Assembly (NCBI GenBank): GCA_035651755.1
Contig: DASRFA010000057.1
Location: 1 to 64,000 of the forward strand
Source: DASRFA01 sp035651755
Lineage (GTDB): Bacteria > Desulfobacterota > Binatia > UBA12015
Length of the DNA: 64,000 bases
Direction of reading: 5' to 3'
The translations under genes were made by a program, and so were the position numbers. The notes under the pieces are model-generated. The model did not search any database and was not told where the DNA came from. It saw nothing but the letters and a program-made list of their open reading frames with translations. Position 1 is the stretch's first letter; every line of letters starts with the position of its first letter. Below are positions 16,386 through 26,141 of this stretch, piece after piece.

Positions 16386-19013
16386 ATGACGAAGCGATCC
16401 TCGACACGATGGGCGCAAGCCCAGATTCTGGCGCTCGTGCTGGCGGCGCCCGCGGCACGAGCCGCCGAGTTCGCGACCCCGCCGCACTTCCTCGCGCTCG
16501 GCGAGCGCGAGCGGATCGTCCTCTTCGCGAAGGGCGCGCTCACCGAGAAGCCGACGGTCATGCGGCACGACGACGGCAGCTTCGTCGTCGAGGTCGCCGG
16601 CGCCGTGTTCGCGCCCGACCTCGCGGATCAGACGTTCGACGACGGCGGCGCCGGCGGGCTCGGCGACACGTCCGTGTACCTCTCGAGCGCCGATTGGAAC
16701 GGCCGTCTCCGGATCGCGGACCGCCGCGGGATCGAGCGCGTCGACGCGTTCACGACCGGCGAGCCGCCGCGCCTCGTCGTCGAGGTGCGCGCGGTGCCGC
16801 CGCAGGGCGCGAAGCCGGCCAAGCGCGCGAGTGCCGTCGCGACGCCGGCCGCCAGCGGGACGCCGGCCGCGCCGCCGGTGGCGACCGCGACGCCCATCGC
16901 GCCGCCGGTGGCGACCGCGACGCCCGTCGCGCCGCCGGTTGCAACCGCCACGCCGGTTGCGCCGCCGGTCGTGACCGCCACGCCGGTTGCGACCGCGACC
17001 TCCGTCGCGCCCCCGGTTGCGACGGCGGCGCCGGCCACGTCGGCGGCGCCGGCCCCGACGGCCACCGCGACCGTCGCGCCCGCCCCGACGCCGACGCCGA
17101 CCGTGACGGCGATCTCCGGGGCGCTCGCGCCGGCCGCCGACGCGAGCGCGACCGCGCATCGCGGCGAGCGCGTTCGCCCCGCGCCGTGCCGCTGGCGTCG
17201 CGTCGCCGGCGTCGGCTTCTGCGCGCCCGATCCCGCGTCGCCCGCGTACGCGGGTGATCCGGACACCGCGCGTCTGGCCGCGGCGATCGACGCAGCCTCG
17301 TCGGCGCCGGCCAAGAAGGGCGGGCGGTCCTCGAAGCGGGTGCCCGCGCTCGCGGCGCCGCGGCCGGCGAAATCGAAGGCCGGCCCGGGGGGCGCCGCGG
17401 CGAGCGCAGAGAAGCCCGACCGCGCGTCGGCGGCGAACGCCTATCTCGCGGCCGACGCGCTCTTCCTCGAGCAGGCACCCGGCGGATGGCTCCTCGCGAG
17501 CGCGATGGCGTACGCCGAGGCGCTCCGCTTCCATCCCGAATTTCCCGACGCGGATCGCGCGCGCGCGAACCTCGCGCAGATCTATGCCGCGATCGGGTTC
17601 GCGCCCGAGGTCCGCGCGATCGCGACCCGGACGGACGTGCCGGTGCCCGCGATCGCGCTCGTCACTCTGGCGGACCTGCTCGCCTCGGCCGGCGACGGCG
17701 CGCGCGCGCGCGCGGTCCTCGAGCGAGTCACGCCCGAATCCGGCGTGGAGCGCTGCCTCGCGCTGCTCGTCGAGGCCCGGCTCGCGCTCGACGGCGGACT
17801 GCCCGAGGCGGCGCGCGCGCATCTCGACCGCTTCGCGAGCGACTGTCCCGCGATCGCGAGCGATGCCCTCGCCGCGTGGCGATCGGCTCAGGTGCTCGCC
17901 GCCGAGGGCGATCTCGGCGGCGCGATCGCGGCCGCGACCGGGCTCGAGCTGTCGCTGCCCCCGCACGAACGGGGACGCGTGGTCGCGGAGGTCGCGCGCT
18001 GGTCGGAAGCCGTCGGCGACGACGCGATCGCGCGCCGGAACTACCAGCGGCTCGCGACGCGTCTCTTCGGACACGCGCTCTGGCGCCACGCCGTGCGCGA
18101 GTTCGCGCGCCTCGACATCGAGGACGGAAACCTCGACGGCGCGCTGGCGCGTCTGAGCGCGCTGTCGCCGGAGGAGTCGACGGCGCTCGCGGCCGAGCTG
18201 AAGCTCGCGACCGCGCCGCGGCTGGTGCGGAGCGGGCGCGACGCCGAGGCGATCGCGCTGCTCTACGAGCCCGGCGTTTCGCTCGAGCGGCTCGCGCCGT
18301 CGGACGGCGTGCTCGTCGCCGGGAGCCTCCGGCGCGCCGGCCTGCTCGAGGAGGCGGCGCGCGTCCTGGACCGCGTCGCGGCCGCGTCGCCCGAGCTGCC
18401 GCAGGAGTTCTACGCGGAGCGCGCCGAGCAGGCGCTGGCGCGCGGCGACGTCGACGGCGCGCTCGCGGCGTCCGACGCGTGGCAGCGGGTCGCGGGCGAC
18501 GGCGTCGCCGCCGCCCTTGCGCCCCGGGTGCGGGCGCTCGCCGCGGCCGGCGATCTTCCGGCGGCAACTGCGGCGATCGCGGCGGTGCGGACGTCGGATC
18601 CGGCGCTCGCGCGCGATCTGGCGATCGAGGTCGCGGGAGTCGCCCGCGCCTCCGATCCGGCACTCGCCGCAACGCTTCTCGCGAGCGCGCTCGAGCCGGG
18701 TGCGCCGCCGCTCGCCGACGACCGGGCCGCTGCCGTGCTGAGCCAGCTCGCGGGCGTCGCCGAGGCGAGCGGCGATCGCGGCCGCGCCGTCGCCGCGCTG
18801 CAGGCGATCGCGCGCGACCACGCCGGCAGCGCCTACGCGGCAGATGCGGCCTATCGCCTCGCCCGCCTCGACCCGGCGCGCATCGGGACGGCGGCGACGG
18901 CGCGGGCACCGGAGCGCGATCGGCTCGCGCGCCGCATGGCCGAGGCGACGAAGCTCTATGGCGAGGTCGCGGCGCGCTACGGCGCGAACGCGGCGACGGG
19001 GGATGGGCGATGA
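16386..19013 (+). CDS. Exported TPR-repeat protein with Pro/Thr-rich linker
   Basis: 875 residues. An N-terminal signal sequence (ILALVLAAPAARAAEF) is followed by an ~110-residue beta-rich domain, a low-complexity linker (~160-260) containing four near-identical 10-residue APPVATATPV units, a Cys-containing segment around CRWRRVAGVGFCAP, and then ~500 residues of helical TPR-like repeats (AYAEALRFHPEFPDADRARA, LARGDVDGALAASDAW). First gene of the operon with the two-component pair, sharing ATGA with the kinase. Its role is unknown; a periplasmic scaffold or sensor input for flagellar assembly is possible. No strong Shine-Dalgarno precedes ATG 16386. Confidence 0.75.
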   Translation: MTKRSSTRWAQAQILALVLAAPAARAAEFATPPHFLALGERERIVLFAKGALTEKPTVMRHDDGSFVVEVAGAVFAPDLADQTFDDGGAGGLGDTSVYLSSADWNGRLRIADRRGIERVDAFTTGEPPRLVVEVRAVPPQGAKPAKRASAVATPAASGTPAAPPVATATPIAPPVATATPVAPPVATATPVAPPVVTATPVATATSVAPPVATAAPATSAAPAPTATATVAPAPTPTPTVTAISGALAPAADASATAHRGERVRPAPCRWRRVAGVGFCAPDPASPAYAGDPDTARLAAAIDAASSAPAKKGGRSSKRVPALAAPRPAKSKAGPGGAAASAEKPDRASAANAYLAADALFLEQAPGGWLLASAMAYAEALRFHPEFPDADRARANLAQIYAAIGFAPEVRAIATRTDVPVPAIALVTLADLLASAGDGARARAVLERVTPESGVERCLALLVEARLALDGGLPEAARAHLDRFASDCPAIASDALAAWRSAQVLAAEGDLGGAIAAATGLELSLPPHERGRVVAEVARWSEAVGDDAIARRNYQRLATRLFGHALWRHAVREFARLDIEDGNLDGALARLSALSPEESTALAAELKLATAPRLVRSGRDAEAIALLYEPGVSLERLAPSDGVLVAGSLRRAGLLEEAARVLDRVAAASPELPQEFYAERAEQALARGDVDGALAASDAWQRVAGDGVAAALAPRVRALAAAGDLPAATAAIAAVRTSDPALARDLAIEVAGVARASDPALAATLLASALEPGAPPLADDRAAAVLSQLAGVAEASGDRGRAVAALQAIARDHAGSAYAADAAYRLARLDPARIGTAATARAPERDRLARRMAEATKLYGEVAARYGANAATGDGR
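16869..16988 (+). repeat. Four tandem 30-bp coding repeats
   Basis: Units at 16869, 16899, 16929 and 16959 are near-identical and encode APPV(A/V)TATP(I/V). A degenerate continuation runs to about 17100. Copy number is likely to vary between strains by slippage. The reading frame is kept because the unit is a multiple of three. Confidence 0.85.
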
Positions 19014-19905
19014 ACGCGCAGACGATCCGCGAAACCGAGATCGCCGAGCTTCAGACGGCGTTCCAGGTCTTCACGAGCGCGACCGCGACGCTGGAGCGCG
19101 AATACCGCGCGCTGCAGGAGCACGCGCGCGAGCTGCGCGACCAGCTCGAGGAGAAGCAGCGCGCGCTCATGGCGAGCCTCGAGCGCCAGCGCGAGCTCGA
19201 GGTGCAGGCGCTCCGGCACGGCCGGCTCGCCGCGATGGGCGAGATGGCGGCGACGCTCGCCCACGAGGTGCGAAACCCGCTCGGCGCGATGGAGCTCTTC
19301 ACCCGCATGCTGCTGGACGAGGTGCGACACCTCCCCGAGGCGACGCGCCTCGGCGAGCAGGTCGCGCGCTGCATCGGCGACGTGAACCACCTGGTCACGA
19401 ACCTCCTCGAGTACGCCCGCATGCCGGCGCCCGACCTGACGGTGGCGAGCGTGCCGAGCGTGATCGACGAGGCGCTCGCGCTCGCGCGGCCGTCGATCGC
19501 GGACGGAATCCGCGTCGAGCGGCGGATTCCGAGCTCGGGCTCGTGGATCCTCGACCGAGCGCTCGTCACGCAGGCGCTCGTCAACCTGCTGCGGAACGCC
19601 TGCGAGGCGATGGGCGAGGTCGGAACGCTCGCGGTCGAGGTCGAGCGCGACGCGCGCGAGCTCGTGATCAGCGTCGCGGACAGCGGCCCGGGCATCCCGC
19701 CGGAGCAGGCCGACAGCATCTTCGACCCGTTCTTCACGACCAAGGTGCGCGGCACGGGGCTCGGCCTCGCCGTCGCGCGCGCGGCGGTCGCCGCCCATGG
19801 CGGCGCGCTCGCGCTCGCGCCCTCGCCATCGGGTGCGCGGTTCGTCCTGAGGCTTCCGGCGGCGACGGTGATGCCGCGCGCCGCCGGCCCCGACGTGGAG
19901 GAAGC

Positions 19906-19921
<16 letters not shown>
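19010..19921 (+). CDS. flrB: Soluble sensor histidine kinase, FlrB/FleS-like
   Basis: 303 residues with no membrane segment. An N-terminal coiled coil (~15-70) is followed by the H-box HGRLAAMGEMAATLAHEVRN (phospho-acceptor His in AHEVRNPLG), an N-box NLLRNACEAMGE, G1 DSGPGIPPE, F-box FDPFFTTK and G2 GTGLGLAVA. This arrangement is typical of the flagellar kinases FlrB and FleS, which phosphorylate the adjacent NtrC-type regulator. It overlaps both neighbours, the TPR gene (ATGA) and the regulator (16 bp), so all three are coupled. The gene name is assigned by domain and context. Confidence 0.85.
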
Positions 19922-21297
<1,376 letters not shown>

Positions 21298-21361
21298 CAG
21301 CGTGATTCGAGACGAACGTCCAGAGGGCACCGTCCGCTCCATGATGGCACGTTCCACCGCG

Positions 21362-21421
21362 CGGCGAGCGAAGCGAGCCCGCCGGCTTCGCCGAAACGGG
21401 GCGAGGGGCGCGAGCCCCTCG
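21362..21421 (+). repeat. Dispersed double-hairpin repeat, copy B (first hairpin decayed)
   Basis: It has the same GCGAGCGAAGCGAGCCCGC lead as copy A. The first hairpin has lost its left arm (only GGCTTCGCC and AAACGGGG remain), while the second is intact: CGAGGGGC/GCCCCTCG with a GCGA loop (21402-21421). It sits between the flrBC operon and flgB and may act as a transcription boundary. Confidence 0.75.
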
Positions 21422-21451
21422 TCGAGTTGGCCCGTCGTGGTCTCTGGCATG

Positions 21452-21474
21452 GGCAATTTCTGCTGTCAGAGGAA
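21452..21474 (+). promoter_or_regulatory. Putative UAS for the flgB operon
   Basis: GGCAATTTCTGCTGTCAGAG then GAA, a member of the shared element family, about 100 bp upstream of the promoter at 21573. Confidence 0.5.
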
Positions 21475-21572
21475 TGACGCGACCGCCGGGTCGCGGCGCC
21501 GGTCGCTCCGAAGAACCCTGCGGCCGTGCGGCTCGGCACGCGTGCTGCGCGCGCAAACCGCCGCATGTGCCG

Positions 21573-21588
21573 TGGAACGCCGATTGCT
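21573..21588 (+). promoter_or_regulatory. Sigma-54 promoter of flgBC-fliEFGHIJ
   Basis: TGGAACGCCGATTGCT: GG-N10-GC, one mismatch from TGGCACG at -24 and a perfect TTGCT at -12. The leader is about 80 nt to flgB. Confidence 0.75.
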
Positions 21589-21679
21589 GACTTCGGCTCC
21601 GTCCGAACCGAGGACGGGCGCGAGGGGACCGCGCGAAGGGCTCGGGTGCGGCCGCGTCGCGAGAGGGGGCAAATCGGGG

Positions 21680-22039
21680 ATGGACATCTTCGGACCGGTG
21701 CTTCGCGGGCTTCGTGAGGCGCTGAGCCTTCACGAAGCCCGCCACCGGGTCATCGCCGAGAACCTCGCCAACGTCGAGACCCCCGGCTACCGCGCCCGCG
21801 ACATCGACTTCGCCGACGCGCTCCGGCGCGCGTTCGACGAGGGCGAGGCGGGCGACGAGGTGCGCATCCCCGAGCCGACGGAGGACCACAACGCGCGCGT
21901 CAAGGCGGACGGCAACTCCGTCGACGTCGACCTCGAGACCGCACGCCTCGCCGACAACGCGTTCCGGATCGTCGCGCTGTCGCGGATCGTCGCCCGCAAG
22001 TACGCCGGCATCAAGCAAATGCTCACGGAGATGCGCTGA
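21680..22039 (+). CDS. flgB: Flagellar proximal rod protein FlgB
   Basis: 119 residues. The N-terminal rod/hook motif is RVIAENLANVETPGYRARDI and the C-terminal helix is AFRIVALSRIVARKYAGIKQ. The family length is about 130. GGGG lies just upstream of the ATG. First gene of the basal-body operon, overlapping flgC by one base (TGATG). FlgB is the rod subunit closest to the MS ring and the export gate. Confidence 0.95.
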   Translation: MDIFGPVLRGLREALSLHEARHRVIAENLANVETPGYRARDIDFADALRRAFDEGEAGDEVRIPEPTEDHNARVKADGNSVDVDLETARLADNAFRIVALSRIVARKYAGIKQMLTEMR

Positions 22040-22473
22040 TGAACGCGAACGCCTTCGCGGTGAGCGCGAGCGGGCTCGCCGCGCACCGCCTTCGGATGGA
22101 CGTCATCGCGGCCAACCTCGCGAACGCCCACAGCAGCGCGACGCCCGAGGGCGGGCCGTATCGCCGGCGCGACGTCGTCCTGCGCGCCGAGCCGAGCTCG
22201 GACGCGTTCGACGAGATGCTGAGCGACGCTGCGTCGCCCGGGATGGCGGTGCGCGTCGACCGCGTCGTATCCGACTCGCGTCCCCCGCGCATGACCTACG
22301 ACCCGGGGCACCCGCACGCGAACGGGGACGGCTACGTCGCCATGCCGAACGTCGACGTCGTGACGGAGATGGTCGACCTCATGTCCGCGACGCGCGCGTA
22401 CGAGGCGAACGTCGCCGCCATCAACGCGACCAAGCGGGTGCTCGAGACCGCGCTCGAGATCGGACAGGCGTAG
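22039..22473 (+). CDS. flgC: Flagellar proximal rod protein FlgC
   Basis: 144 residues. The rod motif near the N-terminus is LRMDVIAANLANAHSS. The C-terminal region NVDVVTEMVDLMSATRAYEA and ANVAAINATKRVLE is typical. Encoded directly after flgB and before fliE as in most flagellar clusters. Exported by the type III apparatus to form the rod. Confidence 0.96.
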   Translation: MNANAFAVSASGLAAHRLRMDVIAANLANAHSSATPEGGPYRRRDVVLRAEPSSDAFDEMLSDAASPGMAVRVDRVVSDSRPPRMTYDPGHPHANGDGYVAMPNVDVVTEMVDLMSATRAYEANVAAINATKRVLETALEIGQA

Positions 22474-22477
22474 CGCG

Positions 22478-22780
22478 ATGAAGATCCAGGATCTCGCGAT
22501 CGCGCCGCCGCAGGAGGTCGCGACCGGCGCGACGGCGCGCCCCGACGGCGCGTCCAAGTCGGCCGGCTTCGGGAGCGTCCTCAAGCAGTCGCTCGACGAG
22601 GTGAACCGCCTGCAGCAGAAGGCGGACGCCGCCATCACCGCGCTCGCCTCCGGGGAGAAGGCGAGCCTCCACGACACGATGATCGCGATGGAGCAGGCCT
22701 CGGTCTCGTTCCGCCTGATGATGCAGGTCCGGAACAAGATCGTCGAGGCCTATCAGGAGGTCATGAGAATCCAGGTTTGA
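22478..22780 (+). CDS. fliE: Flagellar hook-basal body protein FliE
   Basis: 100 residues. The C-terminal signature is ASLHDTMIAMEQASVSFRLM then QVRNKIVEAYQEVMRIQV. FliE joins the MS ring to the proximal rod and gates export of later rod proteins. It follows flgC by 4 bp. The 124-bp gap to fliF that follows has no clear promoter, so fliF is probably read from the flgB promoter. Confidence 0.95.
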   Translation: MKIQDLAIAPPQEVATGATARPDGASKSAGFGSVLKQSLDEVNRLQQKADAAITALASGEKASLHDTMIAMEQASVSFRLMMQVRNKIVEAYQEVMRIQV

Positions 22781-22904
22781 CGTGACGGCCGTCGGGCTCG
22801 GACGGCATCGACTCGCAAACGACGACGCAGACGGCGGCTGAACCACCCGGCCGTTTCCGTCACGGGGCTGCGGCCAGGGTGGAACGAGATCGAGGCTTTG
22901 CACG

Positions 22905-24443
22905 ATGGAACGAGCCCGGGCGTTCGCGCTCCAGGTGCGACAATTCCTGCTCGCGCTGCCGCCGGCGCGGCGCATCACCTTCATCGCCGGCTCGCTCGCG
23001 ATCGTGGTCGCGAGCCTGGCGCTGGTCGTCTGGGTTCAGTCGCCGCGCTACGCCGTCCTGATCGCGAACCTCGACGCGAGCGACGCCGGGTCGGTCGTCG
23101 AGTTCTTGAAGGCCGAGCGCATCCCCTACCGCGTCGGCGAGAACGGCTCGGCAATCGAGGTGCCCTCCGATCGCGTGCCCGAGACCCGCATGCTCCTCGC
23201 CGGCCGCGGCGTTCCGCAGGGCGGCGGTGTCGGCTTCGAGCTGTTCGATCGCCAGACCCTCGGCATGACGGACTTCGTCCAGCGCCTGGGCTATCAGCGC
23301 GCCCTCCAAGGCGAGCTCGCGCGCTCGATCGCGAGCCTCTCGGCCGTGGAAGCGGCGCGCGTGCACCTGGCGCTGCCGGAGCGGTCGCTCTTCGTCGCCG
23401 AGGAGCGCCGGCCGTCCGCGTCGGTCGTGCTGCGCGTGCGACCCGGCCGGAAGCTCGGAGCCGACCAGGTGAACGGAATCGTGAACCTCGTCGCGTCGAG
23501 CGTCGAAGGGCTCCGCCCGGCCGACGTGACCGTCGTCGACGGCGCCGGCGAGGTGCTGAGCAGGCGCCAGCCCGACGCCGAGCACAAGAGCCCGGCGGAG
23601 ACTCTGCGCGCCTACCAGCGCGACATCGAGCACGCCTACGTCGAGCAGATCGAGAGCATGCTCGAGCGCGCGCTCGGCCCCGGGCAGGCGGTCGCACGCG
23701 TGACCGCGACGCTCGACCTCGCGGAGGTCGAGAAGACCGAGGAGATCGTCGATCCCGACCGCGTCGCCGTCAAGACCGAGCGCCGGAACGCCGAGACGAA
23801 CCGCACGGCCGCCGCGGGCGGCGTCCCGGGCGTGAACGGAACGCTCACGAACGACCCCGCCGCCAGCGGCGGCGCCGGCGACGGCAACCACACCGAGCAT
23901 CAGGACAACGTGCTCAGCTACGAGGTGAGCCGCATCACGAGCCGGCGGGTCGAGCCGCGCGGCGCCCTCCGGAAGCTGTCGGTCGCGGTCCTGATCGACG
24001 GCGTCCCGCAGGGCGAGGGAGCTCAGCGGACGATCGTCCCGCGCCCGGCCGACGAGATCGAGCGCTACAAGGAGCTCGTCAAGCGCGTCGTCGGCTTCAA
24101 CGAGGAGCGCGGCGACGACATCGAGGTCGTGAGCGCGCCGTTCAACGCGGGCGGCGGCGAGCCGCTGCCGGCACCCGGCGTCCTGGATCGGCTCGCGGGC
24201 TGGTCGGACGGGATCTGGCGCGCGGCCGGCATGGTGCTCGTCCTGGTGTTCGGCCTCGCCGTCGTGCGGCCGTTCCTGCTCGCGATGGTGAATCGCGCCC
24301 CGGTCGCAAGACCGGAGGCGCCGGTCCACGCGGCCGTCCTGCCCGGGACGGACGTGACGGGGAACGTGCTCGAGATGGCGCGCCGCAATCCGGAGCAGAC
24401 GGCGCTCGTCATCCAGCGCTGGGTCAGGGGAGGTGACGCTTGA
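22905..24443 (+). CDS. fliF: Flagellar MS-ring protein FliF
   Basis: 512 residues. Transmembrane helix 1 is at ~25-45 (ITFIAGSLAIVVASLALVVW), then periplasmic ring-building motifs (NLDASDAGSVVEFLKAERIP, MTDFVQRLGYQRALQGELAR, VEAARVHLALPE) and helix 2 at ~438-460. The C-terminal FliG-binding segment contains MARRNPEQTALVIQRWV. It is the base on which the export gate and C ring assemble. Its stop overlaps the TTG start of fliG. Confidence 0.96.
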   Translation: MERARAFALQVRQFLLALPPARRITFIAGSLAIVVASLALVVWVQSPRYAVLIANLDASDAGSVVEFLKAERIPYRVGENGSAIEVPSDRVPETRMLLAGRGVPQGGGVGFELFDRQTLGMTDFVQRLGYQRALQGELARSIASLSAVEAARVHLALPERSLFVAEERRPSASVVLRVRPGRKLGADQVNGIVNLVASSVEGLRPADVTVVDGAGEVLSRRQPDAEHKSPAETLRAYQRDIEHAYVEQIESMLERALGPGQAVARVTATLDLAEVEKTEEIVDPDRVAVKTERRNAETNRTAAAGGVPGVNGTLTNDPAASGGAGDGNHTEHQDNVLSYEVSRITSRRVEPRGALRKLSVAVLIDGVPQGEGAQRTIVPRPADEIERYKELVKRVVGFNEERGDDIEVVSAPFNAGGGEPLPAPGVLDRLAGWSDGIWRAAGMVLVLVFGLAVVRPFLLAMVNRAPVARPEAPVHAAVLPGTDVTGNVLEMARRNPEQTALVIQRWVRGGDA

Positions 24444-25453
24444 TCACGGCGACCGGCGCCGGCAAGGCCGCGGTGCTGCTCGTCTCGCTCGGGCCCGAGG
24501 TCGCGGGCGAGGTGATGCGCCACCTGGACGAGGGCGATCGCCTGAAGGTCGTGCAGGCGCTGTCGCGCGTCCGGACCGTGGATCCCGAGCAGGTGGAGAA
24601 GGTCGGGAAGGAGCTCGCCGAGTCGCTCGACGCGGCGAAGGGGCTCCGGATCGACGGCCGGCACTTCGCGCGCACCGTCGTCGAGCACGCGCTCGGCGAC
24701 GAGGGCCGGAAGGGCGGCGAGCTGCTCGCCGCGCTCGAGCGCGAGGCCGACGGCGACGGCGACCTCGGGCGCGTGCTCGAGTCGATCGCCGGCGCGGGTC
24801 TGTCGACCTTGCTCGCGCGCGAGCATCCGCAGGTGGCCGCGGTCATCCTCGCGCACCTCGACGCGGGGCGCGCGGCGGAAGCGCTCGTCGGGCTCACCGA
24901 CGAGCAGCAGGCGGACCTGCTCGATCGCGTCGCGCGCCTCGATCGCATCCCGAGCGAGCTCCAGAGCGAGCTCGGCCTCGTCCTGAAGGGCGAGATCCAG
25001 GACGCGGTCCGGCCGGAGGGCGCGGCCGTCGGCGGCCCGCGCACGGTCGCGGAGATCCTGAACTGCGTCGACAAGCCGGTCGAGGAGCGCCTCCTCGGCC
25101 GCTTCGACGAGTCCGACGGCGACCTCGGGCAGACGATCCGGACGCTGATGTTCACCTTCGAGGACTGCATCAAGCTCGAGCAGCGCAGCCTGCAGACCCT
25201 TCTGAAGGAGGTCTCGCGCGAGGACCTTCTGCTCGCGCTCAAGACCGCGACCCCGGCGCTCCTCGAGAAGATCCTCGCGAACGTCTCGAGCCGCGCCGCG
25301 GAGATCCTGCGCGAGGACCTCGCCGCGATGGGCGCCGTCCGCGTGTCCGACGTCGAGGCGGCGCAGGCGCGCATCATCGCCGTGCTGCGGGAGCTGGAGG
25401 CGGACGGCAAGGTCGTGATCGCATCGAAGGGCAAGGGCGATGTCCTCGTTTGA
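24440..25453 (+). CDS. fliG: Flagellar motor switch protein FliG
   Basis: 337 residues. The middle domain carries the EHPQ motif (LAREHPQVAAVILAHLD). The C-terminal torque helix region has VDKPVEERLLGRFDESDGDL then MFTFEDCIKLEQRSLQTLLK. FliG couples stator force to the rotor. The TTG start has a strong GGGGAGG upstream and overlaps fliF by 4 bp; the 3' end overlaps fliH by 14 bp. Confidence 0.96.
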   Translation: MITATGAGKAAVLLVSLGPEVAGEVMRHLDEGDRLKVVQALSRVRTVDPEQVEKVGKELAESLDAAKGLRIDGRHFARTVVEHALGDEGRKGGELLAALEREADGDGDLGRVLESIAGAGLSTLLAREHPQVAAVILAHLDAGRAAEALVGLTDEQQADLLDRVARLDRIPSELQSELGLVLKGEIQDAVRPEGAAVGGPRTVAEILNCVDKPVEERLLGRFDESDGDLGQTIRTLMFTFEDCIKLEQRSLQTLLKEVSREDLLLALKTATPALLEKILANVSSRAAEILREDLAAMGAVRVSDVEAAQARIIAVLRELEADGKVVIASKGKGDVLV

Positions 25454-26141
25454 GACGACTTCGCGCTTCCAGCCGCTGTGTGCGGCGCTCCCGCCCGGCG
25501 ACGACGGTTTCGGTCCGCTCGCCGTGGAGCGGCGCGCCGCGGACGGCGACCCGCCGCGCCCCGGCATCTTCCCGGACCTGGCGGCGCGCCGGAGCGCGGC
25601 GCCGCCGAGCGGAGCGGCCGAGCCGCCGGCGGATCCGGCGGTGGTGGCGCGCGCGGCGGAGCTCGTCGAAGCATACGAGCGCGGCGTCGCGGACGGCCGC
25701 GCCGGGGCCGAGGCCGGCCTGCGCGATCGCGTCGCGGCGGTCGCCGATGCGATCGCCGAGATCGAGCGCTTCCGCGCGGCGCTTCGCGACCGGGTGCAGG
25801 GAGAGATCCTCGATCTGGCGCTCCACGTCGCGCGCCGCATCCTCGAGCGCGAGGTCGAGGTCGACCGCGATCAGTGGCTCGAGCTGATCCGCGCGGGCGT
25901 GCACAAGTCGCTCGACCGCGAGCGCATCCGCGTGCGCGCGGGCTCCGAGCTCCACGCGTTCCTCGCGTCGCGCTCGGCCGAGCTGCGCGCGCGCCTCGAG
26001 GAGGTGAAGGAGCTCGAGATCGTGGAGGACCCGTCGTTCGCGCCCGACGCCTGCGTCGTCGAGACGTCGATGGGCGACGTCGAGCTCGCGATCGACTCGC
26101 AGATCGCGACGCTCAAGAGCGAGCTCGAGGAGCCCGCGTGA
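25440..26141 (+). CDS. fliH: Flagellar export apparatus stator FliH
   Basis: 233 residues. The N-terminal ~80 residues are low-complexity. A helical region with GxxxG-like spacing (AYERGVADGRAGAEAGLRDR) is followed by the FliH/V-ATPase E-subunit-like C-terminal domain (VQGEILDLALHVARRILERE). It binds FliI and regulates the ATPase. It overlaps fliG at the start and fliI at the end (GTGA). Confidence 0.88.
   Translation: MSSFETTSRFQPLCAALPPGDDGFGPLAVERRAADGDPPRPGIFPDLAARRSAAPPSGAAEPPADPAVVARAAELVEAYERGVADGRAGAEAGLRDRVAAVADAIAEIERFRAALRDRVQGEILDLALHVARRILEREVEVDRDQWLELIRAGVHKSLDRERIRVRAGSELHAFLASRSAELRARLEEVKELEIVEDPSFAPDACVVETSMGDVELAIDSQIATLKSELEEPA

Larger units (their letters stand above)
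21298..21679. other. Intergenic region upstream of flgB
   Basis: 382 bp with no credible gene. In order it holds repeat copy B (21362-21421), a putative UAS (21452-21474), and one good and one weaker sigma-54 promoter candidate (21573-21588; CGGCACGCGTGCTGCG at 21534-21549). Confidence 0.7.

Noticed and set aside
16869..17100. Possible CRISPR-like or minisatellite array
   Set aside because: The 30-bp units are directly adjacent without spacers, stay in frame and encode a Pro/Thr-rich linker of the TPR protein.
21534..21549. Second sigma-54 promoter before flgB (CGGCACGCGTGCTGCG)
   Set aside because: GG-N10-GC is satisfied, but the -12 region CTGCG is weaker than TTGCT at 21573, so it is mentioned only as an alternative.
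22781..22904. Separate promoter for fliF
   Set aside because: No GG-N10-GC or sigma-28 pattern with correct spacing was found; read-through from flgB is simpler.
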